A stretch of 64,000 nucleotides of DNA from Bacillota bacterium. GTDB taxonomy: Bacteria > Bacillota > Clostridia > Acetivibrionales > DSM-1351. The stretch spans positions 558,001 to 622,000 of the forward strand of contig JAEYHZ010000022.1 of the NCBI GenBank assembly GCA_023409265.1, written 5' to 3'. The notes below the pieces were generated by a model. The model made no database searches and was not told the DNA's origin. It saw only the letters and a program-made list of their open reading frames with translations. A program made the position numbers and the translations under genes. Every line of letters begins with the position of its first letter. Position 1 is the stretch's first letter. Of the stretch, positions 26,492 through 37,200 are shown piece after piece.

Positions 26492-27487
26492 TCAATTCTC
26501 TATTTTATTAACTTGAACGCCTTTATAGTAATATTTCAGAATATCCATATAATTCATGCCCTGCCTGGCTAAATAGTCTGCCCCGCACTGACTCATTCCG
26601 ACTCCGTGCCCATACCCCAAGGTTGTAACGGATACTCTGCCTTCAGGAAGCTTTGACAGTTTGAAGTTAGTCGACTTCAGCTGAAATATTTTCCTGAAAT
26701 CGGTACCCTTTATGGTTATGTTACCGATCTTCATCTCCATTACACGATTTCCTGAAGAGTAGCTCTTTATTTCAATTGCAGAGAACAGTTCCTTACTTTT
26801 CATTTCGAATTTCGGGTTGAATTCCTTCAATTTTTTAATCATATCCTCCTGTTCAAGAACCACTTCGGTTTTATACTCTGAGAAAGAGTCTTCTCCCGGG
26901 CTTTCTACTCCTCTCAAATACGGTTCGGCAGTTCCGTTCCATACATCCTCCGCATTTTCTGTATGTCCACCGCTGTTGGAGTGAAACAGTGGATTTATAA
27001 TTACTTTATTATATTCGATTACCTGCCCGGAGGTATCCTTGACTGCCTTACTTATCTTGTTCCAGTATTTAAAAGAGGAGAACAGTCCCCACCGCCTCAT
27101 GGCAGTTTCTTTACTGATCCACGCCTGACAGTGTGCCGGGCTTGTACAAACATCAGCACCATTATGAGCTGTTTCAGGAGAGCCATAAAGTTTTGCCGCC
27201 CGTCCCAGGGCATAGGTTCTGGCTGCCACCGCCTGAGCCTTTAAGGCTTCGGGTTCATATGAGGCCGGCATTTCAGCTGCTACTACTCCGATAAGATAAT
27301 CCTCAAGATTCATTTTAACCGTTTTCTTTTGATTTGCAAGGTATACATTTATTGTTAGAGTCTTATTTCCGTTCTCTTCAGTAATTTTAGTCTGTTTTTG
27401 AATAATTTCAAAGTTTCGTACCAGTAGTAAAGGTATTAATACTATTATGACTATCATTAGTATGATGTAGATACAGAACTTCTTCAT
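26492..27487 (-). CDS. spoIID: Stage II sporulation protein D, lytic transglycosylase
   Basis: The 331-residue protein has an N-terminal membrane anchor (about 5-25) and the SpoIID domain. The catalytic glutamate is Glu72 in VVAAEMPASYEPEALKAQAV. Other family landmarks are the DVCTSPAHCQAW pair of cysteines, GGHTENAEDVW, and GYGHGVGMSQCGADYLA near the C-terminus. It degrades septal peptidoglycan in the mother cell during engulfment, with SpoIIP and SpoIIM. GGAGG precedes the ATG. It lies between murA and spoIIQ, as in B. subtilis. Confidence 0.95.
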   Translation of the reverse strand: MKKFCIYIILMIVIIVLIPLLLVRNFEIIQKQTKITEENGNKTLTINVYLANQKKTVKMNLEDYLIGVVAAEMPASYEPEALKAQAVAARTYALGRAAKLYGSPETAHNGADVCTSPAHCQAWISKETAMRRWGLFSSFKYWNKISKAVKDTSGQVIEYNKVIINPLFHSNSGGHTENAEDVWNGTAEPYLRGVESPGEDSFSEYKTEVVLEQEDMIKKLKEFNPKFEMKSKELFSAIEIKSYSSGNRVMEMKIGNITIKGTDFRKIFQLKSTNFKLSKLPEGRVSVTTLGYGHGVGMSQCGADYLARQGMNYMDILKYYYKGVQVNKIEN

Positions 27488-27808
27488 TTTACCTCCGTGT
27501 CCCCAATGTACAAAAGTGCATTATATGTCCGTTTCCGGCTTCAGGCTCAACGGCCGGGTAAATTATCCCCTTCTTTTTGTCACTAATGACTTATTAATAG
27601 GTAAAAATTTTTAGGACATGTTTAAGTATATTAAACACAAGGTAAAATTATGATGCTGGATTATAGACCTGCTAATGGGTAAACTCAGCAAAGGTCCATT
27701 TGCGCAGCTTAAAGTTTACGTTTTATCATCCTTAATGTAAAATAGCTGCAACTACTTCATATAAATGAAATAATTACAGCTATTTAGAATTAGTTACCAT
27801 TTCGTTAT
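27488..27808. other. Intergenic region between murA and spoIID
   Basis: It contains the murA terminator (27740-27785). Near spoIID the minus strand has CATATAAT (27520-27527), similar to a SigE -10, but no -35 at the expected distance; TTGAGC 19 bp upstream of TATAAT is a weak SigA alternative. No ORF is seen. Confidence 0.45.
27740..27785 (-). terminator. Terminator of murA
   Basis: AAATAGCTG and CAGCTATTT close a stem that continues imperfectly to TTTCA/TGAAG around a small loop. It begins 24 nt after the murA stop codon and is followed by TTTT on the minus strand. Confidence 0.75.
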
Positions 27809-29071
27809 TTAGTCTTCCACCCTTTCAATTTTAGCACCCAAAGCCTTAAGCTTCTGATCCAGATTGCAGTAGCCTCTGTCAATATGCTGAATCTCGCCGA
27901 TTTCTGTGGCTCCGTCTGCAGCCAGACCGGCTAGAACTAGTGCCGCACCCGCTCTTAAATCCGTTGCTTTAACTGTTGCTCCGGTTAAACATAGCTTTCC
28001 TTCAATTACTGCTGTTCTGCCATCAATTTTAATACTTGCACCCATTCTTTTTAATTCACTTACATGCATGAATCTGTTTTCAAAAATGGTTTCTGTAACG
28101 ATACTTGTTCCCTGTGTACAACTTAGCAGAGAAGTCATCTGCGCCTGCATATCGGTTGGAAATCCCGGATACGGAAGAGTTTTTACATCTACCGGTTTCA
28201 GGCTGCCGTTGCTTTTAATTCTTATGGAGGATAGCTCTTCACTTATTTCAAGTCCCGTTTCCTTTAACTTCGCAATGATAGGTTTAAGGTGATCTGGTAC
28301 CACATTCTGAATTTCTACATCTCCATTTGTGATTGCAGCGGCTACCATATAAGTTCCGGCTTCGATTCTGTCTGGAATAATTGTATGCGTACAACCCTGA
28401 AGCCTGTCTACTCCAACAATTCTGATAGTATCTGTTCCGGCTCCCTTTATGCATGCACCCATTTCATTCAGGTAGTTGGCTAAATCCACTATTTCAGGTT
28501 CAATAGCCGCATTTTCAATACTTGTTTGGCCCTCCGCCAGCACTGCAGCCATAAGAATATTCTCGGTAGCTCCAACACTGGGAAAATCAAGGTAAATCTT
28601 ATTTCCGGTGAGTCTTTTGTTTCTTTTTGCTTCAATATAACCATGTCCCTGGGTAATTTCAGCCCCAAGTGCCGTAAAACCCTTTAAATGCAAATCTACA
28701 GGTCTTGACCCGATGGCGCAGCCACCCGGTAAAGCAACTCTCACATAACCTGTTTTGGCAAGCATAGGTCCCATAATAAGAAATGATGCTCTTAATTTAT
28801 TTACCAATTCATAGGGTGCTGTGGAATTGGTAATATTCCTAGCATGGAAACTGATAGAGTTATTCCCTGGCAGCGACTCAACATCTGCCCCCAGTGATCT
28901 TATCAGATCGCACATCATTTTAACATCATACAAATCGGGAACTTCTTCAATAATACTTTTTGACTCACCTAACAGGGATGCCGCGATTATTGGAAGAACC
29001 GAATTTTTTGCACCATCTACTCTTACTTTGCCTTTTAAAGGTACACCTTCGCTTATAATATATTTCGCCAA
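27809..29071 (-). CDS. murA: UDP-N-acetylglucosamine 1-carboxyvinyltransferase
   Basis: The 420-residue cytosolic enzyme adds enolpyruvate to UDP-GlcNAc, the first committed step of peptidoglycan synthesis. The catalytic cysteine is Cys118 in PGGCAIGSRPVDLH; Cys here predicts fosfomycin sensitivity. The N-terminal DGAKNSVLPIIAA and full length are typical. The start codon appears to be TTG, with AAGGGA upstream. It sits between ywmB and spoIID, the same order as murAA in B. subtilis. Confidence 0.95.
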   Translation of the reverse strand: MAKYIISEGVPLKGKVRVDGAKNSVLPIIAASLLGESKSIIEEVPDLYDVKMMCDLIRSLGADVESLPGNNSISFHARNITNSTAPYELVNKLRASFLIMGPMLAKTGYVRVALPGGCAIGSRPVDLHLKGFTALGAEITQGHGYIEAKRNKRLTGNKIYLDFPSVGATENILMAAVLAEGQTSIENAAIEPEIVDLANYLNEMGACIKGAGTDTIRIVGVDRLQGCTHTIIPDRIEAGTYMVAAAITNGDVEIQNVVPDHLKPIIAKLKETGLEISEELSSIRIKSNGSLKPVDVKTLPYPGFPTDMQAQMTSLLSCTQGTSIVTETIFENRFMHVSELKRMGASIKIDGRTAVIEGKLCLTGATVKATDLRAGAALVLAGLAADGATEIGEIQHIDRGYCNLDQKLKALGAKIERVED

Positions 29072-29112
29072 GTGAGCTCTTCCCTTCTGCTATATTTTTT
29101 TTATTGCTTCAC

Positions 29113-29865
29113 TTAGTACTCGGTGTTCACTACAGGTGTTGCCACCCAAAGGTAAGTCTTATTCTCAATTTTATTGTATCTGATGGCAAGACTTAGATTT
29201 ACATTCTTTCCATCAATACTCAGCTTATCTTCAATCATTGGAGAGAAAGCCGATACGCTGATGATATTCTCCTGCCTAATACTGTCAACTTTTTTTGCAT
29301 CACTGTCATCCAGGATTTTTCGGCAGATGTTCTCAAGCTGTGAATCCTGAAGATCCCCTTCATAGGTTCCCGTAATACAAGAGTTGACAACAGCTTTAAG
29401 CCCGTATTTACCGAAAACACCTTCAATTTTATCTCTTAACAGTAATGCTGAACCATTAACGGTTTCTGTTGCATCTATAGTTATATATTTGTCTCCGTCG
29501 CCTGTTTTATTCCCAACAATACTTGCCATAGCTGACACTTTTACACCATCTTTTGTGTTCCCTGACATATCACACTTGATCAAGGAATCCGTACTTGTAG
29601 AGTTTTTGGAATAATCTGATATTTCCAAAGTTTTTAAAACATCTTCACACACGGCAGTCAGGTCTTCCAGTTTCTTGTAGTCATCATTTGCTCTGACAAA
29701 GAAGTATAATTCATTTATTACCATTTTTGCACCTGATGACTTAAATGCATCAGATATGGAAATCCTATTTCCTTTGGAGCTGTTGCTTGTGCTTATGTAG
29801 TATGTGGTACCAATGATTGCAGCAGATAATACAACTGCTATTAATATAAAAGAAATCTTTTTCAT
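29113..29865 (-). CDS. ywmB: YwmB-family exported protein
   Basis: I chose the ATG at 29865 (MKKISFILIAVVLSAAIIG), with GGAGG upstream; an ATG five codons earlier has none. The 250-residue protein has a signal peptide or anchor and an extracytoplasmic domain resembling the YwmB (DUF1779) family. The function is unknown. The order ywmB-murA-spoIID-spoIIQ is conserved in B. subtilis, which supports the call. A strong hairpin with a T run lies about 20 nt upstream of the start. Confidence 0.7.
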   Translation of the reverse strand: MKKISFILIAVVLSAAIIGTTYYISTSNSSKGNRISISDAFKSSGAKMVINELYFFVRANDDYKKLEDLTAVCEDVLKTLEISDYSKNSTSTDSLIKCDMSGNTKDGVKVSAMASIVGNKTGDGDKYITIDATETVNGSALLLRDKIEGVFGKYGLKAVVNSCITGTYEGDLQDSQLENICRKILDDSDAKKVDSIRQENIISVSAFSPMIEDKLSIDGKNVNLSLAIRYNKIENKTYLWVATPVVNTEY

Positions 29866-30135
29866 ATAACCTCCGAACATAAAAAAACAATAATTTTATT
29901 TTGCTAATAAAATTATTGCCTTTTTAAAAAAGTCATATACATTTCAAAAATTCTATTTCCCATAACAAATAATTATGCAGAAAGCGCTCTACTGAGCATA
30001 ATTGCATGGTTTCAAGCATCAACCTTTCATATCCCAAAAAGGATTTTCAGATACTGCCTTCGGAGTTAAAATTTTCATATCAATTTTGTTGTCAACCTGC
30101 TTGATACCATCGGCTTTTTAACTTTGAATCCTGGT
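29866..30135. other. Intergenic region upstream of ywmB
   Basis: It holds the hairpin/T-run at 29881-29918. The remaining ~200 bp is AT-rich, with no ORF and no convincing promoter, although ywmB needs one if the hairpin terminates the SLH transcript. Confidence 0.4.
29881..29918 (-). terminator. Terminator-like hairpin between SLH operon and ywmB
   Basis: CAATAATTTTATT and ATAAAATTATTG form a near-perfect stem, followed on the minus strand by seven Ts. It ends the SLH/FnIII operon, but it also lies in the ywmB leader just before the ribosome site and so could act as an attenuator. Confidence 0.75.
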
Positions 30136-33100
30136 TTACTCTATCTCTCCGGCAAGTATCAATGCCTTTTCTATCATGTACATCAGTTCACCCCTGGTAA
30201 CATAACCTGTCGGATTCAGCTTTGTTGAAGAGACATTAGGTACAAAACCATTTTCTACGGCAAACGCAACCCTATTGAGGATAGTCTTGTCCACATTTCC
30301 ATAATCGCTATAGCTTGAAATCACATCCAGATTGGCCTTGGTACGCGTACTTGACTTGATCTCGTAAAGGATTGCGGCCATGCTTGCAGCTTCCTGTCTG
30401 GTGCAAATGGCAGTAGCCGACTTATTTGCTTTTACAAGACCTGTTTTTGCTGCTGTTACCATATAATCGCTGTTGTATTTATAATTGTCAATTGTGTCAA
30501 ATATTAATTTTACAGCATCTCCAACCGTAACATTTTTATTGGGCTCAAAAAGTCTGCCGGTAATGCTCTTTAGCTTGTGTTTATATGCAACATTTATTAT
30601 GGAGCTTTCATACTTGTTTCCATATATATCGTCATAAAGATTGCTGGTTCTATCGGCTAATCCAAACAATCCAGGCGTTTGTGCCTTGAAACTTATCAAA
30701 CCCACGCTATTGTCGGGGTCATATTGTGACGAAGACTGCTGCTGCTCCCAATTGCTCAGTACGGAATTATAGTGATAACCGTAAGTTTTTCCATCAGTGT
30801 AGTCTTTAATGTTTGTGTATGGATAACCTATTATTAGCGGAGTACTGAATTCCGAAACGGTCAAGACTTCAGCTCCTGTTTCCAGCGTTATCCCTATCTG
30901 AGCAAGAGGCTGCTTTAATACCAGTTCATTGGCATTTGCAACAGGCTTCTGAGGAGTCAAAACAATATCCAATATGTATATCTGCTCCTTTTTTGTATCA
31001 GCAGATGAAACATTAGACAATATCCCGGCCTTAAAATTATAAGTTACTACTGCAGTTTTAAAGGTGATATTCTCCTGAAGCTGTTCCAGGTTGTCAAACA
31101 CCCTTTTGGCCACCCAGACTGAAATCCTGGTGGTTGCAGCAGGCGGTTTGGACAGATCCACCATGTAATCCAGAACCTTGTCGGTTTTCATGCGCTGGAC
31201 AAGTCTGTCGGCATTAACACCTATAATTTTAACAGTCCATACCCCTCCAATGACATTGGTTCCCTTGTCCACATAATCCCCTGTTATTACATGATCCACG
31301 TCCTGATCCGAGTCATAGTCATCCGAACTTGACTTTGTTCTTACATTAATGCTTTGAGTCGGCTGAGATCTCATTTTTTTTACCGGATCATATGCATATA
31401 ATCTTGCGAAATATCTGTGGTTGGATATAAGACCCTCAACCTTGAATTCTGCTACACTTCCGGCGGTATACTCCTTGGAATCTGTGTACTCGACATCACT
31501 TGCGATTTCAAGGATATACTCCAAATTGTCCTCTTTTATCCACTCGAAGATAATACTGTTTTTGGTAACGGCATCCTTGGTGTTCTTAACACCAAAGCCT
31601 CTAGGTGTTGCAGGTGGAAGATCCTTCAGAGTTTTAACCGGCAGGGAATCACTCCATACAGACTTCTCACTTTTTGTCTGATCCTGGCTGAAGGCCTCTG
31701 CCTGAATCCAGAAGTAATACTGGGTATCGGACTTCAATCCCGGTATTCTCAGATAGTTCAAACCGGATGCTATTATATCTGCGGTAGTTATCTCTATTGT
31801 ATTTCCTGCACTGTCGGGGTTATCCACCGTTCCATACTTTATGTAGTATTTGTTGCCTTCCTTATAATCCCACACCAGGTCTACAAAGGTGTCTGAAACA
31901 TTGCTATAGGTGAGGTTCGGTACAGTGGGCTTTTCTACAACATCTGTAGCCGACGGCAAGGTTGTAAATATAATTGGATTTGATACATCTGAAAGCAAAA
32001 ATTCTCCGGGATGTTCTGGATCCGGTCTCACAGCTCGTACCCACAGAACGTATGTTGTATTCGGCTTCAGTTCATTTACAGGAATAACTATATTGTGTGC
32101 AGCATAGACAGGTTTACCATTGGCATCAAAACCTTCAGGTGCGTTCAGGGCAGGAATTTCATTCCCATCCTTATTACCGTCTGCAATTGGGTTTGCTGAA
32201 ATATTTCCCACTTTGTAGCCTTCTATTGGATATTTAACGCTATCGGCTAATTCATCTTCAATTCCCTGGCGGTATTCCTCACAGCCTACATACAGTGAAA
32301 CACCCTCTCCGTATTCAACTTTACGATATGTCTTATTATCCACCGGAGTAGCTGGGTTATAGGGATTGTATTCTATGGTACTTACAGGATCATTATAGCT
32401 TGTTCTGTCAGTTTTAACATAATACCATCTTCCGGTATTGGTATTCGGTGCTTTGTTAAACATTTCATACCATCTGTTTTTAAGCTGTACGGTAACACTG
32501 TCGTCAGTAATCATTTTCTTTTCGCTATCAGGCTGCTTCTTTATTTCAAGAGGGGGATTTGAGGGAATAAGCGGTGTATCAATTACTCCTCCCGAAAGTG
32601 TTGTGACAACCTTAATAGCAGGGATTGAGGAATGTGCAACGTTTTGAATTACTCCATCCTTTTCCTCTGCAAATATTTTTTTTGCTACTATCTTAAAATA
32701 GTATGTATGGTTTGGTTTAAGGTTTGTCAATTTATACTTAAAGCCTATAATCTGGTTCTGAACTGAAGGATCTCTTACATAATTTGCCTCCACAGGTTGA
32801 TAGGACTCCTGTATAAGGGTACTGGCCGCCGGACTGTCTATGGTGTTCGGATCTTCAATCAGCCAAATGTCGTAAAGCATATTTGTGTCAACCGTTCCGT
32901 CCACTTTTCTGGGTGCCTCCCAGAGTACGGTAGCCGTATCCTTACCAAGTTCACCTTTTGTTTCAACAACATTATTATTAATAATATCCTCATAGGAGAT
33001 TATCACTTTACCGTTTGAATCCTTGATACTGGGTACTATTACAGGCATTGGTGGTGTAGACGGTACTTCCATATCCATTAATGTGATCTTTTCAGATTCA

Positions 33101-34206
33101 ATTTTTATATTCAGTTCGGGTGGATAATACGGCAAGCCGTCTTTCGTGACCTTGGCCCTTATCAAATAATTGCTTGCAGGGGTATTATTAGGAACAGTTA
33201 TAATATGCATGGTACTTTCTTTAACAGCAATTATTTGGGGGACCCCACCTTCATACCTGCATATTTCATAATCAACCTTAACATTGCTCTCTGCACCGGA
33301 CAAGCTGGTCAATACGGGGCTCCATTCCAATTTCCAGACAGTCTCGTCATTGTTTTCGAACATTTTGGTTGTCTTGACCAATATGTTTGTAGCAATAGCA
33401 TAGGTTTTTACTTTATCACTTTGCATTATACCGCCTGGAATCACAGGTTCCAGCTTTACGTAATAAACACGGCCCGCATTCTTAACAGTCTGTGTATATT
33501 CCAAGGTTCCATCTGTCTCGTTAAGAACCACTGGACCATCTTTTCCGATAAGATCCTCGGATATAGTCACAGGGAAGGCGTTTTTAAAATCCTTGTCTTC
33601 AGAAATAGAAAGTTTATAACTGATTCTCTTTCCGTCAATCCATACATCATCCCATTTAATTTTTACTTTCCCCGTTCCGGCAGTAAAGCACTGAACATTA
33701 ATATCGGTCAGAAATCGTACTGAATTGGAAGCAGCCGACTCATCTGATTTATATACCGGACTGTTTGGTAAAACCGGGTTAGTATATTCATAATATGCCC
33801 TTGCATTGGCCTTATACACTGTTCCTGACTTAAGGTTTCTCATTCTTATGGGTTTGGTATCTACAGGAAGTCCCTTTTCATGGGCATATACCGGTTTGGC
33901 TGGCTTATAGCCTTTTGGAGATTCCTCAAGATATATATTTAAATACTTCCCCAATACATTTACAGTGGACGAACCGGATGGATTAGCCACTGATCCCCAG
34001 CCAATATCTGCATAAAACCCGGATTCCCCTCCGTCTGAAGCACTATAGCCTATAGCCGGTTCAGCGGGTGCATTGGTAGCTGTTATAGCCAGACCTGTGG
34101 GGGCAGGCTGTATTGGAATATCCGCGCCGTAAACTCCGTACATTCCGTATGAAGTTATAATAAATGTAATCAATACTATTGCCGCCAGTATTCTCTTTGT
34201 TCTCAT
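30136..34206 (-). CDS. FnIII-repeat SLH-domain surface protein, 1356 aa
   Basis: I chose the ATG at 34206 (MRTKRILAAIVLITFIITS), with GGAGG 11 bases upstream; the frame is open for 11 more codons. After the signal peptide come about seven fibronectin type III-like domains (for example DTFVDLVWDYKEGNKYYIKY, PNTTYVLWVRAVRPD, LKSDTQYYFWIQAEAF). Next is a domain near 1040-1130 (DKVLDYMVDLSKPP, TRISVWVAKRVFDNL) also seen in the next gene. SLH repeats occupy about 1170-1356 and anchor it to cell-wall polymer. It follows the 1629-residue gene by 30-60 bp and is probably co-transcribed. Confidence 0.85.
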   Translation of the reverse strand: MRTKRILAAIVLITFIITSYGMYGVYGADIPIQPAPTGLAITATNAPAEPAIGYSASDGGESGFYADIGWGSVANPSGSSTVNVLGKYLNIYLEESPKGYKPAKPVYAHEKGLPVDTKPIRMRNLKSGTVYKANARAYYEYTNPVLPNSPVYKSDESAASNSVRFLTDINVQCFTAGTGKVKIKWDDVWIDGKRISYKLSISEDKDFKNAFPVTISEDLIGKDGPVVLNETDGTLEYTQTVKNAGRVYYVKLEPVIPGGIMQSDKVKTYAIATNILVKTTKMFENNDETVWKLEWSPVLTSLSGAESNVKVDYEICRYEGGVPQIIAVKESTMHIITVPNNTPASNYLIRAKVTKDGLPYYPPELNIKIESEKITLMDMEVPSTPPMPVIVPSIKDSNGKVIISYEDIINNNVVETKGELGKDTATVLWEAPRKVDGTVDTNMLYDIWLIEDPNTIDSPAASTLIQESYQPVEANYVRDPSVQNQIIGFKYKLTNLKPNHTYYFKIVAKKIFAEEKDGVIQNVAHSSIPAIKVVTTLSGGVIDTPLIPSNPPLEIKKQPDSEKKMITDDSVTVQLKNRWYEMFNKAPNTNTGRWYYVKTDRTSYNDPVSTIEYNPYNPATPVDNKTYRKVEYGEGVSLYVGCEEYRQGIEDELADSVKYPIEGYKVGNISANPIADGNKDGNEIPALNAPEGFDANGKPVYAAHNIVIPVNELKPNTTYVLWVRAVRPDPEHPGEFLLSDVSNPIIFTTLPSATDVVEKPTVPNLTYSNVSDTFVDLVWDYKEGNKYYIKYGTVDNPDSAGNTIEITTADIIASGLNYLRIPGLKSDTQYYFWIQAEAFSQDQTKSEKSVWSDSLPVKTLKDLPPATPRGFGVKNTKDAVTKNSIIFEWIKEDNLEYILEIASDVEYTDSKEYTAGSVAEFKVEGLISNHRYFARLYAYDPVKKMRSQPTQSINVRTKSSSDDYDSDQDVDHVITGDYVDKGTNVIGGVWTVKIIGVNADRLVQRMKTDKVLDYMVDLSKPPAATTRISVWVAKRVFDNLEQLQENITFKTAVVTYNFKAGILSNVSSADTKKEQIYILDIVLTPQKPVANANELVLKQPLAQIGITLETGAEVLTVSEFSTPLIIGYPYTNIKDYTDGKTYGYHYNSVLSNWEQQQSSSQYDPDNSVGLISFKAQTPGLFGLADRTSNLYDDIYGNKYESSIINVAYKHKLKSITGRLFEPNKNVTVGDAVKLIFDTIDNYKYNSDYMVTAAKTGLVKANKSATAICTRQEAASMAAILYEIKSSTRTKANLDVISSYSDYGNVDKTILNRVAFAVENGFVPNVSSTKLNPTGYVTRGELMYMIEKALILAGEIE

Positions 34207-34269
34207 AGTAAATTTAACCTCCAGCTGCTGCTGCAGCAATGAAATAATTACCCCAACAACCTATAGCGC

Positions 34270-37200
34270 TTAACTTTCCAGCATTTTTTGTACTACCGTT
34301 GCAAAATCAGCTCTGTTAACAGTATTTGAAGGATTGAATTTCGAATTTGAATCCAAACTCATAATTTCCATTTCCAAAGAAGCATAGACCGGTATTGCAT
34401 ATTTGTCTGCTATGCTGTTGTCATCCTTTATCAGCCTGTTGTACGAGGCCTTAAGCAGGTTATAGTCAGCACCGGATCTCTGGCAATACAGTTTTATTAC
34501 AACTGCAGCTGTCTCTTGTCTGGTAATATTCCGGTTGACATTTGAAGTATTAATAATCTTATCAATACCATATGTTTTTGCCTTATCCTTAATATTTTTC
34601 TGACTGTCAACCCTCGACTCGGATATTAATTCAAACATCAGTACTGCCTCCCTGACTGTTACCGTGAGCTTCGGATTAAAGGAATTCTCTGCTCCCGAGA
34701 ATACTGCCGCCAGATCATAATTGGAAGCAAGCTTGGTAATGTATTCCTTGGCAGGATTATCATCTGCGATTGTTGATGTAATATCTTTCGCAGAGAATAT
34801 AACATACTTGCCTGTACCTGCTATATAGTAACTCAAAAAGCCTGTCTCACGTTTTATATTCATTGAAAGCTTCTGCCAGTTTCCGCTGCTGCTGTACAAA
34901 ACATAAGGATTTGCAAGAGTACTTCCCTTATACTCCATCTTTATTGCCATCGGCGAACTGAACCTGGTAATGCTGTATTTCTCCATAAACAAGCCATTTG
35001 AGTAGCCTGTACCATTAATTGTGTCGTCAATATAGTAGGAAAGCTCACTCTTAATCTCTTCTATAAGCTCAAGAAGGTACTTGTTCACCTCATCATCTTT
35101 ACCCTTTGTCTTGGTATTGTTAGGATTCTTCAACACTGCCAGCTTTTTCTGGATAATACCTGTTTTTTCATTATAAAGCTTGTCTTTAATCATATCCTTT
35201 ATTGCAGAGCTTGTTTTTCTGGATGCCACAGCCTGAGCAGACAGTACATTCATTTTAGAAGCTTCCGAGGTATTTGCCGGACCGGCAGGCTGTACACCTG
35301 CATTTTGAATATTGTCAAGCTGCAGATATACATCTTTGGAACCATTTAATTCAGCAGCCTTTTTAAACTCTTCCATGTTTTCCACATCAAAGGTGTCAGG
35401 CCTGATGGTATATTCTATTCCCTTTAACTTGATGATTACACTTTTGTTTGTGGTTCTCATGGCTGCCAGTACGCTTTTAGCAAGATAAATCTCATCGCTG
35501 TTTACATAGCCGGGACTCTGTGACAAATCAATTGTAAAAGTGTAATTGCCCGGAGATTCAAGTATGTTTACAATTCTTTCATCCTTGACATAAATCTTGT
35601 TCAATGAGCCGGTGGCCTTATCAACTTCCCAGTATACATTTTCCTCAAGCTTATCCAACATATCCAGGAATTTGGTTTCAGTGTTTGTATTATTATCATC
35701 ATCGTCGTAGTCGTCCTGGTTGAACTCTGTTCTTGTGTTAACAGGGCCGACATATTTTGACCTGGCAACAGCCTCAAAGTTCATGGGATCTGTCTTCTTC
35801 GTTCTTACCTTAATATAATACTTTGTATTTGCCTTGAGAGGTTTATGTTCCTTGGTGCCATCCGATAATATTACTTCAACTGACTTAATCCTCGCATTAT
35901 ATGTAAAGTAGCCGTTTTGCAAATTATTAATACTCTTCTCTATATAGTAAGGATAAGTATGAGTTGATATATCAACATACTGTTCCAAATCTATGCTGTT
36001 GTTTAAAACTGTGTAGTCGGAATCATCCTCTGTCTTGATGGCAATTTCAAATTCCGTGTACGGATCAATAGGAACACCCTGCCACCTTACGTCTATCTCG
36101 TGGTAATCATCCCTTGTCTCATAAAAATTATTTGATGAGTATTTTACAATATCAATTACGCTTTCAACTCCGTTTACCTTGGTTACAACCTGTATGTTGT
36201 ACTGGGTATCAGGTTTCAGCTTAATGTCCTTCGTGGTTCTGGCATAATTGTAGTATCTGGAATCCTGCACTATTGTGTATTGTGTCTTTTTAAGCACTGT
36301 ATAATCAATTTCACCTACAGGCTTCAATCTGATGGAATAGTTTTCTGTAGGAAGAGTTCCATACCAATTGAAGGCAAGAGCACAATCATTAACCACCTGA
36401 AGCATGGTAGGACTCTCTATCAATGTAGTAGTAACAGGTATGGATATCCATACACTGGATTTTGTCTTGTTATCTGCAGTATCAACCTCTGATCTCAAAC
36501 TGAAGTAGTATATTTTATTTGGAAACAACCACGTATCAATAGTATATCTGCATTTTGAAGTACCTGGCGTATCTCCCGGTATTATCTGGAATTTTGCAGG
36601 TAATGGAGTAATATTGGGATTCATGATAAGGTGAGTGCCGTCACCATCATTTCCCTTGTTTCCAAAATTCCCTATAAAGCTGATATATGTAGGATCAGTA
36701 AGAATTTCGCTGCCTGTTTCCAGAGTAGCATCTGGAGCCACTCTTGAGGTTGTAGCAATCATATTATAGGCAGCTTCGTTTTCTCTCATGGTCCATTCAA
36801 AGGTCACACTTTGACCTGTCAGCATCAAATCTCCGTTTTCATCTGTTGCAATAGCGAAATCTTCTGGAGCCTTTGGTTTTTTTTCAGTATCATCAGGTGT
36901 TGTTGGTTCACCTCTTGGTATTGTCACAGGCAGCAAAGCAGATTTTATTGATTGTTTTTGATCACTGTGAACCGGCACCAATCTAACCTTGACCATAAAA
37001 TAGTATGTAGCATTTGGTGTCAAAGAGCTTCCAAAGAAACCAGCATTAGTCAAGGTGAATTTATTTATGGTTGCATAAACCCAGGTGATATCATCAATTA
37101 TCTGAACTTCAAATTTTACATCATTGGGGAGTTTCGTAATTGCCGGGTCCTGAGTAGAAGCAATTGGTTTAAAGGTAGTAATATCCGGACTTGTGCTCAT

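Noticed and set aside
27520..27550. SigE promoter for spoIID
   Set aside because: CATATAAT resembles a SigE -10, but no matching -35 lies at the required distance; it is noted only as weak.
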